A stretch of 64,000 bases of DNA from Actinernus sp. WN-2022. Its lineage: Eukaryota; Cnidaria; Anthozoa; Actiniaria; Actinernidae. The stretch covers positions 83,599,537 through 83,663,536 of the forward strand of contig JAOWCC010001589.1 of NCBI GenBank assembly GCA_030867875.1, given 5' to 3'. Each line of letters starts with the position of its first letter. Positions within the stretch are counted from its first letter, which is position 1. Positions 20,961 through 33,256 of this stretch are shown here, piece after piece. The translations under genes and the position numbers were made by a program. A model generated the notes under the pieces. The model was not told the origin of the DNA, ran no database searches, and saw only the letters and a list, made by a program, of their open reading frames with translations.

Positions 20961-21265
20961 AAATAAAGGGGCTGTGTCACGGTAATAGACTTTACATTCG
21001 CGTTCCGGGCCGGAAACAGCTATTTCCACCGATTTTGATATGAACTAACGAAGCTCTCGGCCATGTGGGATGCTTAAAATGAAAGCAAATATGCAAAAAT
21101 AACTAACAAATAGTGAATATAAACAGTCTCCAGGGAAAATATTGAAAATCCTTTTAATGAAGCATTTAGGGAAGGAAGTTTAACTGTTTGTATCCAAATA
21201 ACAGCCACCGGCCAACCGAGCGATTACTCGATACATGCGCAGTACCATAACATAGCCCCTTTAAA
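20961..21265. mobile_element. MITE with ~22-bp imperfect inverted repeats
   Basis: The left end, aaaggggctgtgtcacggta, and the right end, taccataacatagccccttt, are imperfect reverse complements about 300 bp apart. There is no ORF. Target duplication not resolved. Confidence 0.65.
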
Positions 21266-21269
21266 ATGT

Positions 21270-22620
21270 AAGTCATATTTTTGGCAACGTCATTATGACG
21301 TCATATTTTTTTGTACATCCCTCAGAAAAAAATCCTTTGAGTGATTTTCGAGTTTTATTGATGAAATGCACTAGTCTGGTACTCAAAAGTCACATTCTTT
21401 TCTTTTCTTGATTTTTTAACTTGAGGTAGCCTTATTTAGGTACGACTCCTGACGTCACTAAATATGACGTCATAGCAACAGTCATTCCTCTATAACTTTG
21501 GGTGTAATCGTCGTAGAATGTTCAAATTTGTGCCAAATGAATGTGTATTATGAAGGCCCTTTGATGGTGTAGTCTTTTTGTAAAGTTTATTAAAGGGAGA
21601 ATTTCACCAAAAAAGGAGGACTTTCACCAAAAAAGGAGGAATCACTTATGACGTCACAACAACGTCATCATACTAACATAAACCACCGAAAATATGTAGT
21701 TTCATTTTGTTACCAACTCACAAACATTTCTTCAAATTCAGACTATAAATAAAGAAATGGTGTTAATCTTAATTATTTGGTCACGCTCAATATGATGCCG
21801 TTTTTGACGTTCTTTGTGCCCGCCGTGTCAAGTAAAATTAAAAGACAAGCGCAGATATATGAAGAAATAAGAGTATATGTAGAAGTACTAAGAGAAAAAT
21901 ACTCTACCGGTAGTAAGTACTTCACTTGTTGCAGACCGCAGTTTAATCTTTTCATTTTGAGGGGCCAGTGAAAAGTTTGTGAAGCAAATGAAATATTGGC
22001 GCGCAGTAATTTTGTTATCTATATTTGCAACAAATTTTTTTTTTTACCAGTGAGCTGATTTTTTTTAAATATTAAAAAACATCTGATTGATATTCGTTTG
22101 TCATGATTCAATTTGTAATCGTTTAGTCTAGTTATGAGGTACTCCTCAGTATATCCCTGTATATAGGGAATATTAATAAGGCTTTATAAACGAATGAATA
22201 CAATAGGCCTGATTCGTTATCAAACTGCGGGGCCAAATATAAAACCGCCCTCATCAAAACGTGCATGCATGTATCGGGCTGCAAACGACCTCTGGCGGGC
22301 TGCAAATACATTGGCAGGCATGTATCTCACCAGCTGTCTCTTGCTTCAACATCCTATCCATTTATAGACCATTCAGGTTCAGCCATGAACACGCACATTT
22401 TGGAACATTTTCTTATTTTATTGCGTCTAGTGTGGATAGATGACTTTGCTACCTAAAGATTATAAAACTTGATACATAGCTCCGTATTCTATTTGAAGCC
22501 AATTGATACAATTTTTATCAAAGGATTTGTGGACTTTGGTGATTGAGCTCTCCTGAACATACTTTGTTTGGACATGGTACCAAGACATTCACATTTCACA
22601 AACCTACAATAAGTATAAGG
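21270..22620. other. Intergenic DNA with several TGACGTCA-like sites
   Basis: Repeated tgacgtca/atgacgtcat strings occur between 21,290 and 21,670 (near 21,292, 21,451, 21,463 and 21,650). A short direct repeat ttcaccaaaaaaggagga is found at about 21,603-21,640. No gene was recognised. Confidence 0.4.
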
Positions 22621-22772
22621 GTTAATCAATGGCCACGAGTGTCAGTGATATGCACTTAGTGGGATTTATCATCGCGAGTTATGTTTAATGGCCTCGAGGG
22701 CGAAGCCCGAGTTGCCGTTAAACTTGACGAGCGGTGATAAATCCCATATCACACTCGTGGCCATTGATTAAC
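22621..22772. mobile_element. 152-bp foldback MITE, near-complete palindrome
   Basis: The 22 bases starting gttaatcaatggccacgag at 22,621 are the reverse complement of 22,751-22,772. The interior also pairs (gggatttatcatcgc with gcggtgataaatccc, and cctcgagggc with gcccgag). The whole element can therefore fold into one long hairpin. Confidence 0.85.
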
Positions 22773-23187
22773 CAAATTATCTTATGCCGTTTGACCAAGA
22801 AAGAAATGATTTTTTAAAGTTTACTGCAGAGTTTGTCCGGTCAGCGGAAATACCATGAGCCGCGCACCACGTGCTCTAGTGATTAGCCCCAATTAGTAAG
22901 CAATTGGGTTTACTGAGGTTAGGTTAGTTCATACGATCATTAAACCGACAACAAAGACTGTAATTCTTCTTCTGTCAATAGTCATGAAATAATCCAATTC
23001 TAGGATTGTGGTGCAATGCATAGATTTATTTTTAAATATGGTTTGACCATATAGTTTCCTACTCTAATGTAAGCGCATCAAATTACAATTACTTCTATTA
23101 TTGCTACATTTCTTAATATATCACCATACCAATTGTAACATAGATAAGCACTTTACCTATGCATATTAAAGATTTATTATTATTTAT

Positions 23188-23358
23188 GACCCAGGACGGA
23201 CCATTATGCTTTGCGCGCTTTGATGCCGGCCGCCATCTTGTATGCGAGTCAGAAAATGCACAATTAATTTAAATTATGTATTTATTTCATTCGATCGTCA
23301 CCAAGAGAATCAAAACAAAAATAGAGGCACGCAAAGCATAATGGTCCATCCTAGGTCT
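23188..23358. mobile_element. 171-bp MITE with 31-bp inverted repeats
   Basis: Left gacccaggacggaccattat and right ataatggtccatcctaggtc, extended by gctttgcg/cgcaaagc, are inverted with three mismatches over 31 bp. A related end (cgcgcaaagcataacggtc) occurs alone near 31,266. Confidence 0.8.
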
Positions 23359-23603
23359 TCAAGCTAAAACTCAATTTATGTAATTAATCGTTTGATACTC
23401 TGACCATACACGCGTATATCAGTTTCTTTTTCTATTCTACTTTTTAACCTAAAGACTTCACAGTTTTATACATAATGTTCAAACATTATTCTATGTGTAA
23501 CTTTTATATTTTCTTATTCCATTTAGCTAGTTGGTTTTCATTTTTTCTTTTTAGAGGGCCTCTCTGAAAAACACTTCGGTGAGGAGAGCACCCTGTGTAT
23601 TAC

Positions 23604-23750
23604 AGGAGCCCATATAAGGAGCGTCCATACCTCCTATATTGTTGTCACAGCGTTTTTACAAGTTGGGCTATTTTTAGATTATTTCCCCCGCCAATTGGTA
23701 GATTGCGCCGTGGCGGAACAAAAGATGCCTCATTAGCTACTTTTGTTATA
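23604..23750 (+). mobile_element. GAGCCCAT-family MITE, right-truncated copy
   Basis: It starts caggagcccatataaggagc and shares the interior (gttgggctatttttagatta, ggcggaacaaaagatgcctc) with the complete copy at 31,777-32,011. The right terminal part is missing. Confidence 0.7.
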
Positions 23751-23829
23751 CTAAACAACATTTAACTCTTTCATTTAACTCTCAGGGCGGAACTTATTGA
23801 TATAACAACAGGTAATATCAGTTATAGTA

Positions 23830-25305
23830 TACAGGGTGTCCCAAAAGTTCGTTCCTCTACTTTACAGGCCTGTATTTTATAATATCTTGACTCACGGAAA
23901 AGCTTTTTCATAAAAACATTTATAAAAACCATCTATTTTAATGTTCGTATTACTTACGGGCTTAAAATGACGCGAGTTTTTTTTTGCTTTTTACATTTTC
24001 CCGCCAAAACATGTGATTTGGAATCGCGCGTGTACATTTCCCGCCAAATTTTATTCGCATTTCGCAGCTCCAAGTCGCTGAAACGTTTTTGTCGTTTTTA
24101 GCGGATTATTATTAAAGATGAATCCTCTCAAAGCAAAAAAGTTAACCTATTTACGAGCACAAGAATCTATACTTAGATCTTCTGGTCTATCTGTTCAAGA
24201 AATCGCAAAAATACTAGAAAAAAAACGAACGTTGGGTAGTAAAATGGTCGTCCAGAAGCGAAGATTTTCAAGACAAGAAACGAAGTGGAAGACCTAGGGT
24301 CCTAAACGAAGCGGCTAAGAAAGTCCTTGAGAAGGCAAAGTCAAACGAGGAAAATCAACAAGGCAGCTATCACAACATTTAGCAAGTAAAGGCTTGTCAG
24401 GCTCAAAAATCTCTGGCTGGAGATTCATGAAAAGCAAAGGTTGGAAACCTCTGAGACGGCAAAAGAAGCCACTGTTGACTGCAAAACAACGCGCAGCTCG
24501 GCTAAAATTCGCTAAAAATACAGAAAACTGACTGCAGAAGAATGGGATGATTTTCTCTTTTCTAACGAATGTCAGAAATATCTGTTTTAGTTGCCTAACA
24601 CCAAAAATGACATCGTCTGGGGATCGCAAGAGAGCCAAGTACCTCCTGCCTACCAAGTCAAGCAAAGCTTGAAATGGATGATCTGGGGCGGAATGACAGG
24701 CCGCTGTCTGACCGATCTTCACTTTATTCCACAAGGACAGACTGTAACTGCTGATTATTATATAACCAACATACTAGAGAAAGAAGTTAAGCCTCTTCTT
24801 CGCCGTAAATCTACAAATGAAACAGCAGTTAAAAGAAAACTGTTCAGCTCTAACCGTAACATGACATTCGTTCAAGATGGGGCACCACCTCACACAGCTA
24901 AGGCCACGCAAACATGGTGCGAAAAGAACTTGCCCAATTTTATTGAGAAAGCAGAATGGCCACCTAACTCACCAGACATCAACCCGATCGAGAATCTTTG
25001 GGGTATAATAGATGAATTCGCATACAAAGATCCTATCCCGAAGACCATGAAAGAACTGAAAAGACGGCTCAAGCAAGCATGGAAAAACGTCCCGTTTTCA
25101 ACGCTACGAGATTTATCTCACTCGATGCCGTGGCGGCTACGAAAAGTGATAAAGTACAAAGGAGGCCATGCAGGCTACTGAAATTATGTATACAAATAGT
25201 GTACATAGCAGGAAAGAACTCCTAGTACTTTAAGTTATATAGCGCTTGTTAATCAAAAGTTATTTCAGTTGAAATCAGAGGAACGAACTTTTGGGACACC
25301 CTGTA
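23830..25305 (+). mobile_element. Mariner/Tc1-type DNA transposon, 1,476 bp, defective
   Basis: Terminal inverted repeats begin tacagggtgtcccaaaag at 23,830 and end with the reverse complement at 25,305, about 29 bp matching. TA dinucleotides flank both sides (23,828-23,829 and 25,306-25,307), the usual target duplication. One transposase gene, broken, fills the interior. Confidence 0.92.
24118..25181 (+). pseudogene. Mariner/Tc1-type transposase, multiply broken
   Basis: The ATG at 24,118 starts a helix-turn-helix DNA-binding segment (LRSSGLSVQEIAKILEKK). A frameshift follows near 24,230, more near 24,340 and 24,530, and an in-frame TAG at about 24,595 just before LPNTKNDIVWGSQES. The C-terminal catalytic half is open (24,591-25,181). 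It has MIWGGMTG, TFVQDGAPPHTAKATQTW with the second catalytic Asp, and EWPPNSPDINPIENLWGIID with the third acidic residue and the NP-x-E-N-x-W signature of DDE_3 transposases. At the first catalytic position the sequence reads FSNEC where FSDE is expected, so Asp is replaced by Asn. The enzyme would cut and paste the element; this copy cannot. Confidence 0.88.
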
Positions 25306-25309
25306 TAGC

Positions 25310-26440
25310 TAGTACTGTCACCTTAACCGGCCTAACTGCTTCACTCGCGTTATATACACTGATCTCCCGGTGAGCCTCCCTCCACACGGAATCATTTCCG
25401 TTTGGCTCCTCGCCATTACATACGCCCTTTTGAATACAGCAGCACTGCTGTGAACTGTCGTCATGACCTGGCCGTCTAGCCGAATTTCCAAGTGAAATTG
25501 TTATTACAAGACAGTGGTGCTAGGATTTAATATAATCTACCATTGTATGATGCATCAGATAGACTGTTTGGTTTGGTTGTGTTATGGTTCAGTTACAAAC
25601 ATTCCTGCTTAAAAATTGGTGGTCTCGATTTATTTAACGACAGAAAGCCCTTTAAAATGAATGAAACTTTGTTTACAATACAAGCACGATTTATATTATT
25701 TTGCCAAATTTCAAGATTAATATAGCCCCTTGATTTGCATATTGCAAGCATGATTAATCCGGTCGGTGGACCTAATACTAAACGACATGCCAAATCCGAG
25801 GTACTTAATTAAAATAAGGAATGTGGAATTCGTACCACAAATCACTGACAAGGGCCAAGAGGTGTTCTTTAGCTCGTACTTCTTGCAGACGCTTCTATAG
25901 AAATGAGATGTATTCAGTGTTTCTAATAATTATCCTATAAGAGTTCCGCTGAGAGTTTATCAAGGTATGTATGTACCGATTTTAGCCTAGCTTAGTAAGC
26001 CTTAGTAAATATAAGAGAAAAGAAGAATCTTATGAGTTCTAGGCAATGAGGTCCAGCCATGATGAGACTAACAATTTTCTTTCGGCCAAATCATTACGTA
26101 TTTATTTGCGCACTCATTTCAGATGCGGCGTTCGCGACGTAAAAAAAACTTGGGTTGATCTCATATGAAAACCTGATCATAATTCATGAGACAAACTCTT
26201 TCACCCGATGACAGCTGCAAATGTACCCGAGTCTTGAGATGGGAACTTCATAGTACTACTTCTTAAATAAAATATATAGTTTACGCTTAACGGATGAGCT
26301 ATCTCGAATTCAATAATGGTATTGTAATTGAGACTCAAAATGTTATTACATTTTAATTTGTTTGCTTTACGGTAGTGATTCGATGCCGTTGGTACCCGGA
26401 TGAACGGTGAGCTATACGATGTGGAATGGTTGAGATACTG
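25310..26440. other. Intergenic DNA without recognised features
   Basis: Short open frames at 25,543-25,793 on both strands lack motifs. No tandem or inverted element was found. Confidence 0.4.
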
Positions 26441-26444
26441 ATTG

Positions 26445-26734
26445 AGGTCTTGAGATACGGACTGCTACTGTGGCGCAAAGTGCTGCCATGCAGTTTACAA
26501 TCACGAGTGTCTGTTAGTACATCTAGAATACCAGGCTGTTGTGACGGAAAATAATCCCCTACCCTTTCTCGAAAGAGCGCAATGTTCAGGTTCTTTCACA
26601 TCCCTCTCATATTGATTAGAAGAGGAAGGAGACAATGCAAATAGCCTATACGTCCCTACCCAAGGATGAGGCCACAGGGTTTCGAATCCGCGACCTCCCA
26701 CGCTCTAGACCGTGCTCTACTAAGCTAACCAGTG
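26445..26734 (-). mobile_element. tRNA-derived SINE, copy 1
   Basis: The minus strand starts with a tRNA-like head (26,665-26,734): GGTTAGCTTAGTAGAGCA as A-box region and GGATTCGAAACCC as B-box. Its body contains the complement of ggttctttcacatccctctc and of tgccatgcagtttacaat. It is the same family as 32,928-33,256 and 34,003-34,333. Confidence 0.8.
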
Positions 26735-26749
26735 ACAGACGTCTTAACT

Positions 26750-28660
26750 ATGTTTCTACTCTGCTAGGCTCGCAAGGAATTGTGGTCAAATCTTTTCCTA
26801 TCTGGGACTGAGCAAAAACGTGATCTGAGTAGCGAATCGATTACCAACTAATCCCATAGGGTCCATAGGCGGAAATAAAACTCCTGGATATCTGTAGCCA
26901 GCCAGAATCGAAACTAACATCTTTAGTAATAGATGGTTGTATGATAACCAGTTCACATCGGAGTGAAACTACGTATACTTCCGACGATAACCCAAAGCAG
27001 ATCCAACAGATTAACAATCAAGTGTCTGATTCGTACTCGTGAATAGTTTAAGAATAGTGATATAGACCGCATTGTAAAATAACGGCCGCCTCATAATCTG
27101 TAGAGGGAAACTATAATGCTACCACATCATGGAAAGATCACATAAAGCTAGTAATTGTGTTCAGGTTAAGAGCAAGGTAATGGCCGGCTTCTGGCAATGT
27201 GTGGAATGCAGAAATACATGAAAGCGAGGCTAGAAAGGCCTCCGTTTTTTTTTTCCGTACAATTCTCTAATTTCAAATGGCTGTGTCATCCTCGGAGACA
27301 CGTCCTGGATTTCCGAGAACATGACGCAAAAAACGGAGGCAAGTACAAAGACTTGCGAACGGACGCTAAATTTAAAGTGAACATAACTAAGGTTATCTCT
27401 TACGTACGTTCATTCTGTGTTCCCACAGATCCGATCAATTAATTAGCTTCTGTTTAAGTGTCTTGTTCCTGATACCTAGCCACTCATGGAAAATTCCTGT
27501 TAGAATTCTCATTAAGGACATGTACATGAGCAGTGAAAACTGTTACGATGCCATTAGAAAAGGATGATTCTAAGTAAAAACATAAAGTCCAGATAATAGA
27601 TAAGAATCGGCTTAAATTAATAGCTCTTAGCTTTAGATACCATTTTATTATTATAGCGGAGCTCTTTCGCACGCGAGCGGAGCAACGTACCTGATACACA
27701 GTCGTAGCGAGCGATCGAAAATAATTGCTACCACTCGTGTTCCGGTCCGTCTCGCCGCCCTCAGCCCGACCCACATGATTGAGAAATGTGGCTATATAGA
27801 TACTGGGAAAAATGACGAAAACAGCCAGTCTTCGTATTCTCCACTCGTTATTAAAATTCCAAATGAGCTCATTTGATTACCCCCACTTAGTCATACTATA
27901 GCTTTATGCTTTTATGACACAATTAAGCGCCCTTTACCGGTTGTTTCTGAAGTTACGATATACAAAGTTAGATGTTTCATTCAAAATTATTATGATAAAT
28001 TCAAATCGGCCTATATTCGTGTTTGGTACACGCTGTTTCCTGTTTCACAGCATGTTAGGAATTTTGCAAAAAGTCATTGTCTACCTTAGGCTTAAGTCAA
28101 AAGTATTAACTCTCAGTCTAAACTAAACACACATGGCTTTAAATTTTAACCGAGCTTGGTTCATAACCTATTGACTTTGTAGATGGCCGTATATTTGTCA
28201 TTTTTAGATACATGTCATGTTATACGCCATACCACACCTCTTTCCATTTTCCTCTTTCTCTCCCCATTCCCCCTTCCTTCACGTCCGATTTTTTTGTTTT
28301 TTAGTATCCAGGGCAGTTTTTTTTCAGTGTCCAGGGTCTGTGAACAGGCTATTCAGTCGGTAGCGCGCGCTCTCAAGTTAAGAGGTAAATATTAGCTGTA
28401 ATAGAGTTTAAGTGAGCCCTCTCATTTTAATCACCAGATGCTACACTGGATCGCTAGCATCCACGAGTATCGATAATCTTAGTTGAAAGGCAGCGTGAGC
28501 TGATTAAACTGTCAGTAATGTTGTTATCAGGTTATCACGATCTACAGAGAGGACTGGACTGAGAACTACAGTTAATCTATATCTGAACACATGTACAAAT
28601 CAAAGGAGCAGATATATGATGTAAAAGTCTGTAAAAAGTAGAGTTCGTAAGTGTATATAC
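26750..28660. other. Intergenic DNA with short unassigned frames
   Basis: Frames at 27,197-27,442 (plus) and 27,484-27,774 (minus) have no motifs known to me. A TC-rich stretch (28,240-28,290) and a T-run are present. No RNA gene was identified. Confidence 0.35.
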
Positions 28661-28662
28661 AG

Positions 28663-28916
28663 AAGGCCATTACCCGGAGCGCCATCTGTCATACATTCGT
28701 GATGCAGCGTTTTTTCCAGACCGGGTTATTTTTAGATTTCACATCTTATTGTTCATCTGTTAGCTTCTCTTGTTTGGCTACAATTGCATTAATCATTTGA
28801 ATTAAAATTACGTAAACGCTTGTGAATGGCTAGCGGAACCGAACTCGCGGTAAAACCCGGTATGTAAAAATGCTGCAGGTATGGGAGATAGACGTGCCGG
28901 GTAATGGGCTCCTGGA
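28663..28916. mobile_element. GAGCCCAT-family MITE, divergent copy
   Basis: The left end, ggccattacccggagcg, and the right end, gccgggtaatgggctcctgg, are inverted. The interior shares gcagcgtttttt and gggttatttttagattt with the copies at 23,604 and 31,777. Confidence 0.6.
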
Positions 28917-28919
28917 GAT

Positions 28920-29479
28920 AAGCTAGCTCGCCAAACGTATTCAATATGGATACATTTCTATTCAAAACAATTTAGATATCACTTTTTTTTTTTTTTTAAA
29001 TCTAAGAATTTAAACTCGCCAAAATTTATGGATTTTCGTGACATTTAGGAAACACGCTGTGCTGGGTGGTCACAAAATTAAAATTTAACTCAAAAGTGAA
29101 CCACAGTATCGACGTAAACTTTTCGAGCAAAACTGACTATACCGATCTCTAAATCATGGCAAAAGATTAGCTTTCCATATCTTATAGTTTAGATTTTAAC
29201 GTTTTGACGACGTCACGTAAAACATGCCATAGCTTCGCTGTGTGCCTTCTCTGTAACATACGGAATCACAGTTTGGGGTAATTGTAACATTTCCCTTTTT
29301 GATTGCCTTGAAAAATACATGCAAGAGCTGCGAAAATCGTATATGGCCTGGACTGGTCAATGAACAGCAGTGACGCATTAGCTAATGCAGGATGGCATCC
29401 AATTATGTGGACATATAAGTATAAAATAGCATCATAGCGAAAAAATGAACTTATTGTGCAGTATGTATACCAAACTACT
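28920..29479. other. Intergenic DNA without recognised features
   Basis: AT-rich, with a poly-T run near 28,985. No coding or repeat structure was assigned. Confidence 0.4.
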
Positions 29480-29946
29480 TAAAGTGCCTATGAACAATAT
29501 ATTTTTATTTTAGATATCAATTCTAAATCAAGTGAATAGTAGAATGGTAAAATATATCTTGCTTTGAATGCTGTGCCGCTGAGTTAAGAAGGTTTTAATA
29601 TCCAAAATGCTAATTACATGACGTCAGGGGAGGCATCACTTATTATACAATTTCTTTTATTACAATTAAACAATTTTTTTCAAATTATCAGTGTTATACC
29701 CATGGTTGAAATAAAATGATGTTAGAAATTTGTTTTCCTACATGTATATCAGTAGAAACGCCCATTCACAACCACTAAGAAGTGATTGCAGGCTAGATAC
29801 CTCCCCTGACGTCATGTAATTAGCATTTTGGATATTAAAACCTCCTTAACTCAGCGGCACAGCATTCAAAGCAAAATATATTTTACCATTCTACTATTCA
29901 CTTGATGTAGAATTGATATCTAAAATAAAAATGTATTGTTCATGGG
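29480..29946. mobile_element. Foldback element with ~145-bp inverted repeats
   Basis: The left arm at about 29,486-29,632 (tgcctatgaacaatatattt ... gctaattacatgacgtcagg) is the near-exact reverse complement of about 29,797-29,945. A 165-bp spacer separates them. No ORF is present. A TGACGTCA-like site (atgacgtcag) is in both arms. Confidence 0.88.
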
Positions 29947-29952
29947 GCTTTT

Positions 29953-30692
29953 TTTTGGGGTTGGGGGGGGGGGGGGGGTGGGGAAAAAAAGTTTTAAGTA
30001 CTTTTTAAGGGTTATTAAAGATTTTACATACTCCTTGGGGGGGGGGGGGGGGTCATCAAAGTTTTGACGTTCCTGTCATGTAAAATGAAATGAAATTGTT
30101 GTTGTAATGCTAAGCCAATGTTTAGTCTCCAGAACACAGGAAACCAGTGTTTTAGAGAGCAGTAAAATCTCATAATTTAGACACAGTCTGCTTTGTGTCC
30201 TTGATACACAGGATGGTATTCTGTAAGCTCATGATCAAAGGCACATCCCCATAGGACAGATAATGCATTGGTGTCCAGGAGATTAGTTATGCCAATGCTG
30301 AGCTCTTTTTCATTTATTTAGTTATAGTTAATTATTTATTTGAGACTACGGAACAATGCAATATGATGCACTAGAATGCAATATGATGCACAAATTAAAG
30401 TACCCATCAGGAAAGGAGGCCGGGTACTGAAGGTAGAGATTTCCACAAGAATACATGTATATATATATATATTTTTTCTACTAAACAAAGGTAATGTATC
30501 ATGAAAAATAGTATAAATCTAGAAAAAATAATAGTAAATTTAATAGATTACATACATGTATATGCAGTTTGCATTCTTTCTTGCGCATCCATCAATTTTT
30601 TTTTGTTGGGGGGGGGGGGGGGTCAATAAAGTTTCGAGCAATTTTATAAAAGCTTTAACAAGAGAAGCAGATGAAACGCCCCCCTCCCCCCC
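29953..30692. repeat. Cluster of long G/C homopolymer runs
   Basis: G runs are found at about 29,960-29,983, 30,037-30,052 and 30,607-30,622, and a C-rich run at about 30,678-30,691. Similar flanks (ggggggtcatcaaagttt and ggggggtcaataaagttt) suggest copies of one repeat. Strong quadruplex potential. Homopolymer lengths may be assembly-dependent. Confidence 0.8.
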
Positions 30693-30851
30693 AAGCCATA
30701 AATAATGAACACTCCCTAAAGCCAAATCCGATCAAACACTTGATGTCTGCCCAATGACGATCTTCTTACTAATTTAACTCAGTTAATCTGTCTGGAATAT
30801 TATAATGACTGGAATGTGAACGGCCTTTCGTTACACTGCTTGAAGACTTCA

Positions 30852-30957
30852 GTAAAGTTCGGGTGATCAAAGCATTGTCATCTTCATCTAGTGAGACCAA
30901 ATCAACGGCTAGCTTTGTGGACAATGATCCAAGCCATGATGGTCAAGTAGAAAAAGG
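30852..30957 (+). other. Possible coding exon, unassigned
   Basis: One frame reads DFSKVRVIKALSSSSSE, then TKSTASFVDNDPSHDGQVEK, followed by a good splice donor (aaaaag|gtaaag at 30,958). A plausible acceptor ends at cttgaag (30,851). The serine-rich acidic content looks protein-like. No family recognised; chance is a real alternative. Confidence 0.25.
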
Positions 30958-31776
30958 TAAAGTTCGGCTTATATCACTGTGCAAACGCAACAAAAACGTC
31001 AAAGGCATTATGAATAGCAGAATCAGTTACGTGCTGTTGTAACCGTGTGAAAATGTTGTTCTTCTGTAAGCTGTTTATCTTTAGATATATTTAGCTGTTT
31101 ATCTTTAGGTATATTTCTTACTGACCTTCGATTTAAGACTCTGTCGACTCGTATCTATAATTGTTACATACCTTCTGGAAATACTAAAAACAATACTAAA
31201 TTATATCGCTGTTGATTTTACGCATTCAAGCTAGGAATTTCACATCATACGAAATTCGTTTGAGTCGCGCAAAGCATAACGGTCGACAGAGAATCTTTAA
31301 GGAAAGAATGCTGCATTATTTTATACTTCTGCTCGACGAATTTTCGCCGGCTTCATCGTGCAGTTTGCCTTTGTAAAAGTGTGAGATCCATGCAGTGCTT
31401 TTTACGATTTTCACCGAGGATAAGGGATCTGCATCAAATATAAAAACAAAACATCTAAAATTAGTAAACTATGTTGTTAGTGAGTCGATATATGGACGCC
31501 ATTGTGCTGCCAACCACTAACCCGAAATAATTTAGTGTTTACATCGTGCATTAGCTGAAAACTCAATAGAATTCGTTAATTATTTTCCTTGCCTTTACTC
31601 AAAACAGCATATTATGTATATTCTCCTTTAATGATTTCAATGCAGAGACTGGCGTGTGTATATATAAAGGCTGCATGCACGCGCTGACTGGAAACATAAT
31701 GAATATTGCACGAGGCCGAATGCAGTATGAAGGAATTTGGAGTTCATCGTACAGTCACCTCGTGCCTGTATATTTG

Positions 31777-32011
31777 CAGGAGCCCATAACCAGGAGCGTC
31801 CATATGTCCTATATAATTGTCACAGCGTTCCAAGTTGGGCTATTTTTAGATTATTTTCCCCGCCAATTAATGGTTGCACCGTGGCGGAACAAAAGATGCC
31901 TCATTAGGTACTTGTAAAAACGCTGTGCCATGGGCCTAGTATGCGGGTTGGACGCTGTGCCATGGGCCTAGCATAGTATGCGGGATGGACGCTCCTAGTT
32001 ATGGGCTCCTG
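31777..32011. mobile_element. GAGCCCAT-family MITE, complete copy with two satellite units
   Basis: The ends caggagcccataac-caggagcgtcca and ggacgctcctagttatgggctcctg are inverted (about 26 bp). Near the right end the segment gggcctagtatgcgggttgga, split as gctgtgccatgggcctag and tatgcggg, occurs twice. That segment is the unit that forms the large array at 38,533-39,258. Flanking gtatatttg/gtatttg may be a target duplication. Confidence 0.82.
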
Positions 32012-32240
32012 GTATTTGTCAATAAAACACAAATATATATAACACCACTAATATTTCAACTGAGCACACAGCGTGCTGTAGTCGCCAATAACGCACTATC
32101 ATTAACCAATCACCTGCTTGGATTTTGTGCTGTGCACGAAGATGGAATATTAAATTTGTAAAATTAGCGGTTTATTTTAATTTATATCGGTCATTATATA
32201 GATATTACTCAATACTTTTCGCCAAACACAAATTAGGGCC

Positions 32241-32322
32241 ATCTTGTACCGCTCGAAACGAGCCACATCATTGGCTTTCCCAATGGGTGCAATCAGAATA
32301 CAGGTCTCGAGCGGTACAAGAT
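32241..32322. repeat. 16-bp perfect inverted repeat
   Basis: The sequence atcttgtaccgctcga at 32,241-32,256 is the reverse complement of 32,307-32,322, 50 bp apart. It may be a small foldback element or hairpin. Confidence 0.75.
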
Positions 32323-32329
32323 TACTGAA

Positions 32330-32925
32330 AAATTAAGATGACGTACAGGGTTCGACCTACGTTTCCAATTCGACAACTGAAACATTTATTGACTTGGATC
32401 TTTCGTTTTCATCTGACGTGCGGGAAGCACAACGTACCTGCTGTTTCGTTATCGTTACTGCCGGTTATACAGGATTTGATAAAAATAAAACAACGAAAAA
32501 ATCACTTCTTTTAATTATATGTTAACTATTAGAACCGAATGTTGTAAAATCAGACGTTTAAAGGATAAGATTTGAGTTATAACGATATGTACGTGCAAGT
32601 CATAAGATGGTGTATGACCCTACTCTAAGGTGCAGTATCTGAATTAAACCGGCCGTTTAATTAAGAATTATCGGAGAATGATCCCCTCCTAATTGTTTTT
32701 GTTTCAAAGGTGTCTCGATAGCAATTTTGACCCTGCATTTTTGACCCTGCATTGCTAGTGCCAACATGCGTGCATTATCATCCTATGTATGTCTGCCTGA
32801 ACAATTCGAGTTGTTTGACAATATGTTTAGAGTATTGGCTCAGTATGACAAATCAAAGGTACACCTCGATAAGAATGTGGAATCCTGTCAATCATGTTTA
32901 TTGCAAAACTTTCTTTTTTTTCTAA
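32330..32925. other. Intergenic DNA without recognised features
   Basis: No gene, RNA or repeat structure could be assigned. Confidence 0.4.
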
Positions 32926-32927
32926 AA

Positions 32928-33256
32928 GGTATTCATTTATATAGCGCAGATTCTATACGAATGTATTCATTCAAATGTGCTTCACAAGGTTATTTTTGTG
33001 GTACGGACTGCTATTGTGGCGCAATGTGCTGCCGCGTGCAGTTTATAATCTTGAGTGATTGTTAATACCTCAGAATACCAGGCTGTTGTGTCGGGAGACA
33101 ATCCCCTAAACTCTTTCTCGAAATAACACAACAGGGTCTTTTACAACAAGGATGCATGCAACGGCATATACGTTCCTCGCCAAGGATGCGGCCTGGATTC
33201 GAACCTCCGATCTCCCACACTGTAAACCGTGCTCTACCAACTGAGCTAACCAGTGA
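32928..33256 (-). mobile_element. tRNA-derived SINE, copy 2
   Basis: The head on the minus strand (33,190-33,256) reads GGTTAGCTCAGTTGGTAGAG, then, after the anticodon-arm region, GGTTCGAATCC. The body includes the complement of agacaatcccctaaactc. At the 3' end is the complement of catttatatagcgc, matching the gcgctatataaat tail of copy 3. Confidence 0.85.

Noticed and set aside
24315..24734. 139-residue minus frame
   Set aside because: Antisense to the broken mariner transposase; no motif of its own.
28340..28385. A-box-like text (cagtcggtagcgcgcgct)
   Set aside because: No B-box or T-arm within range, so no tRNA or SINE can be supported.
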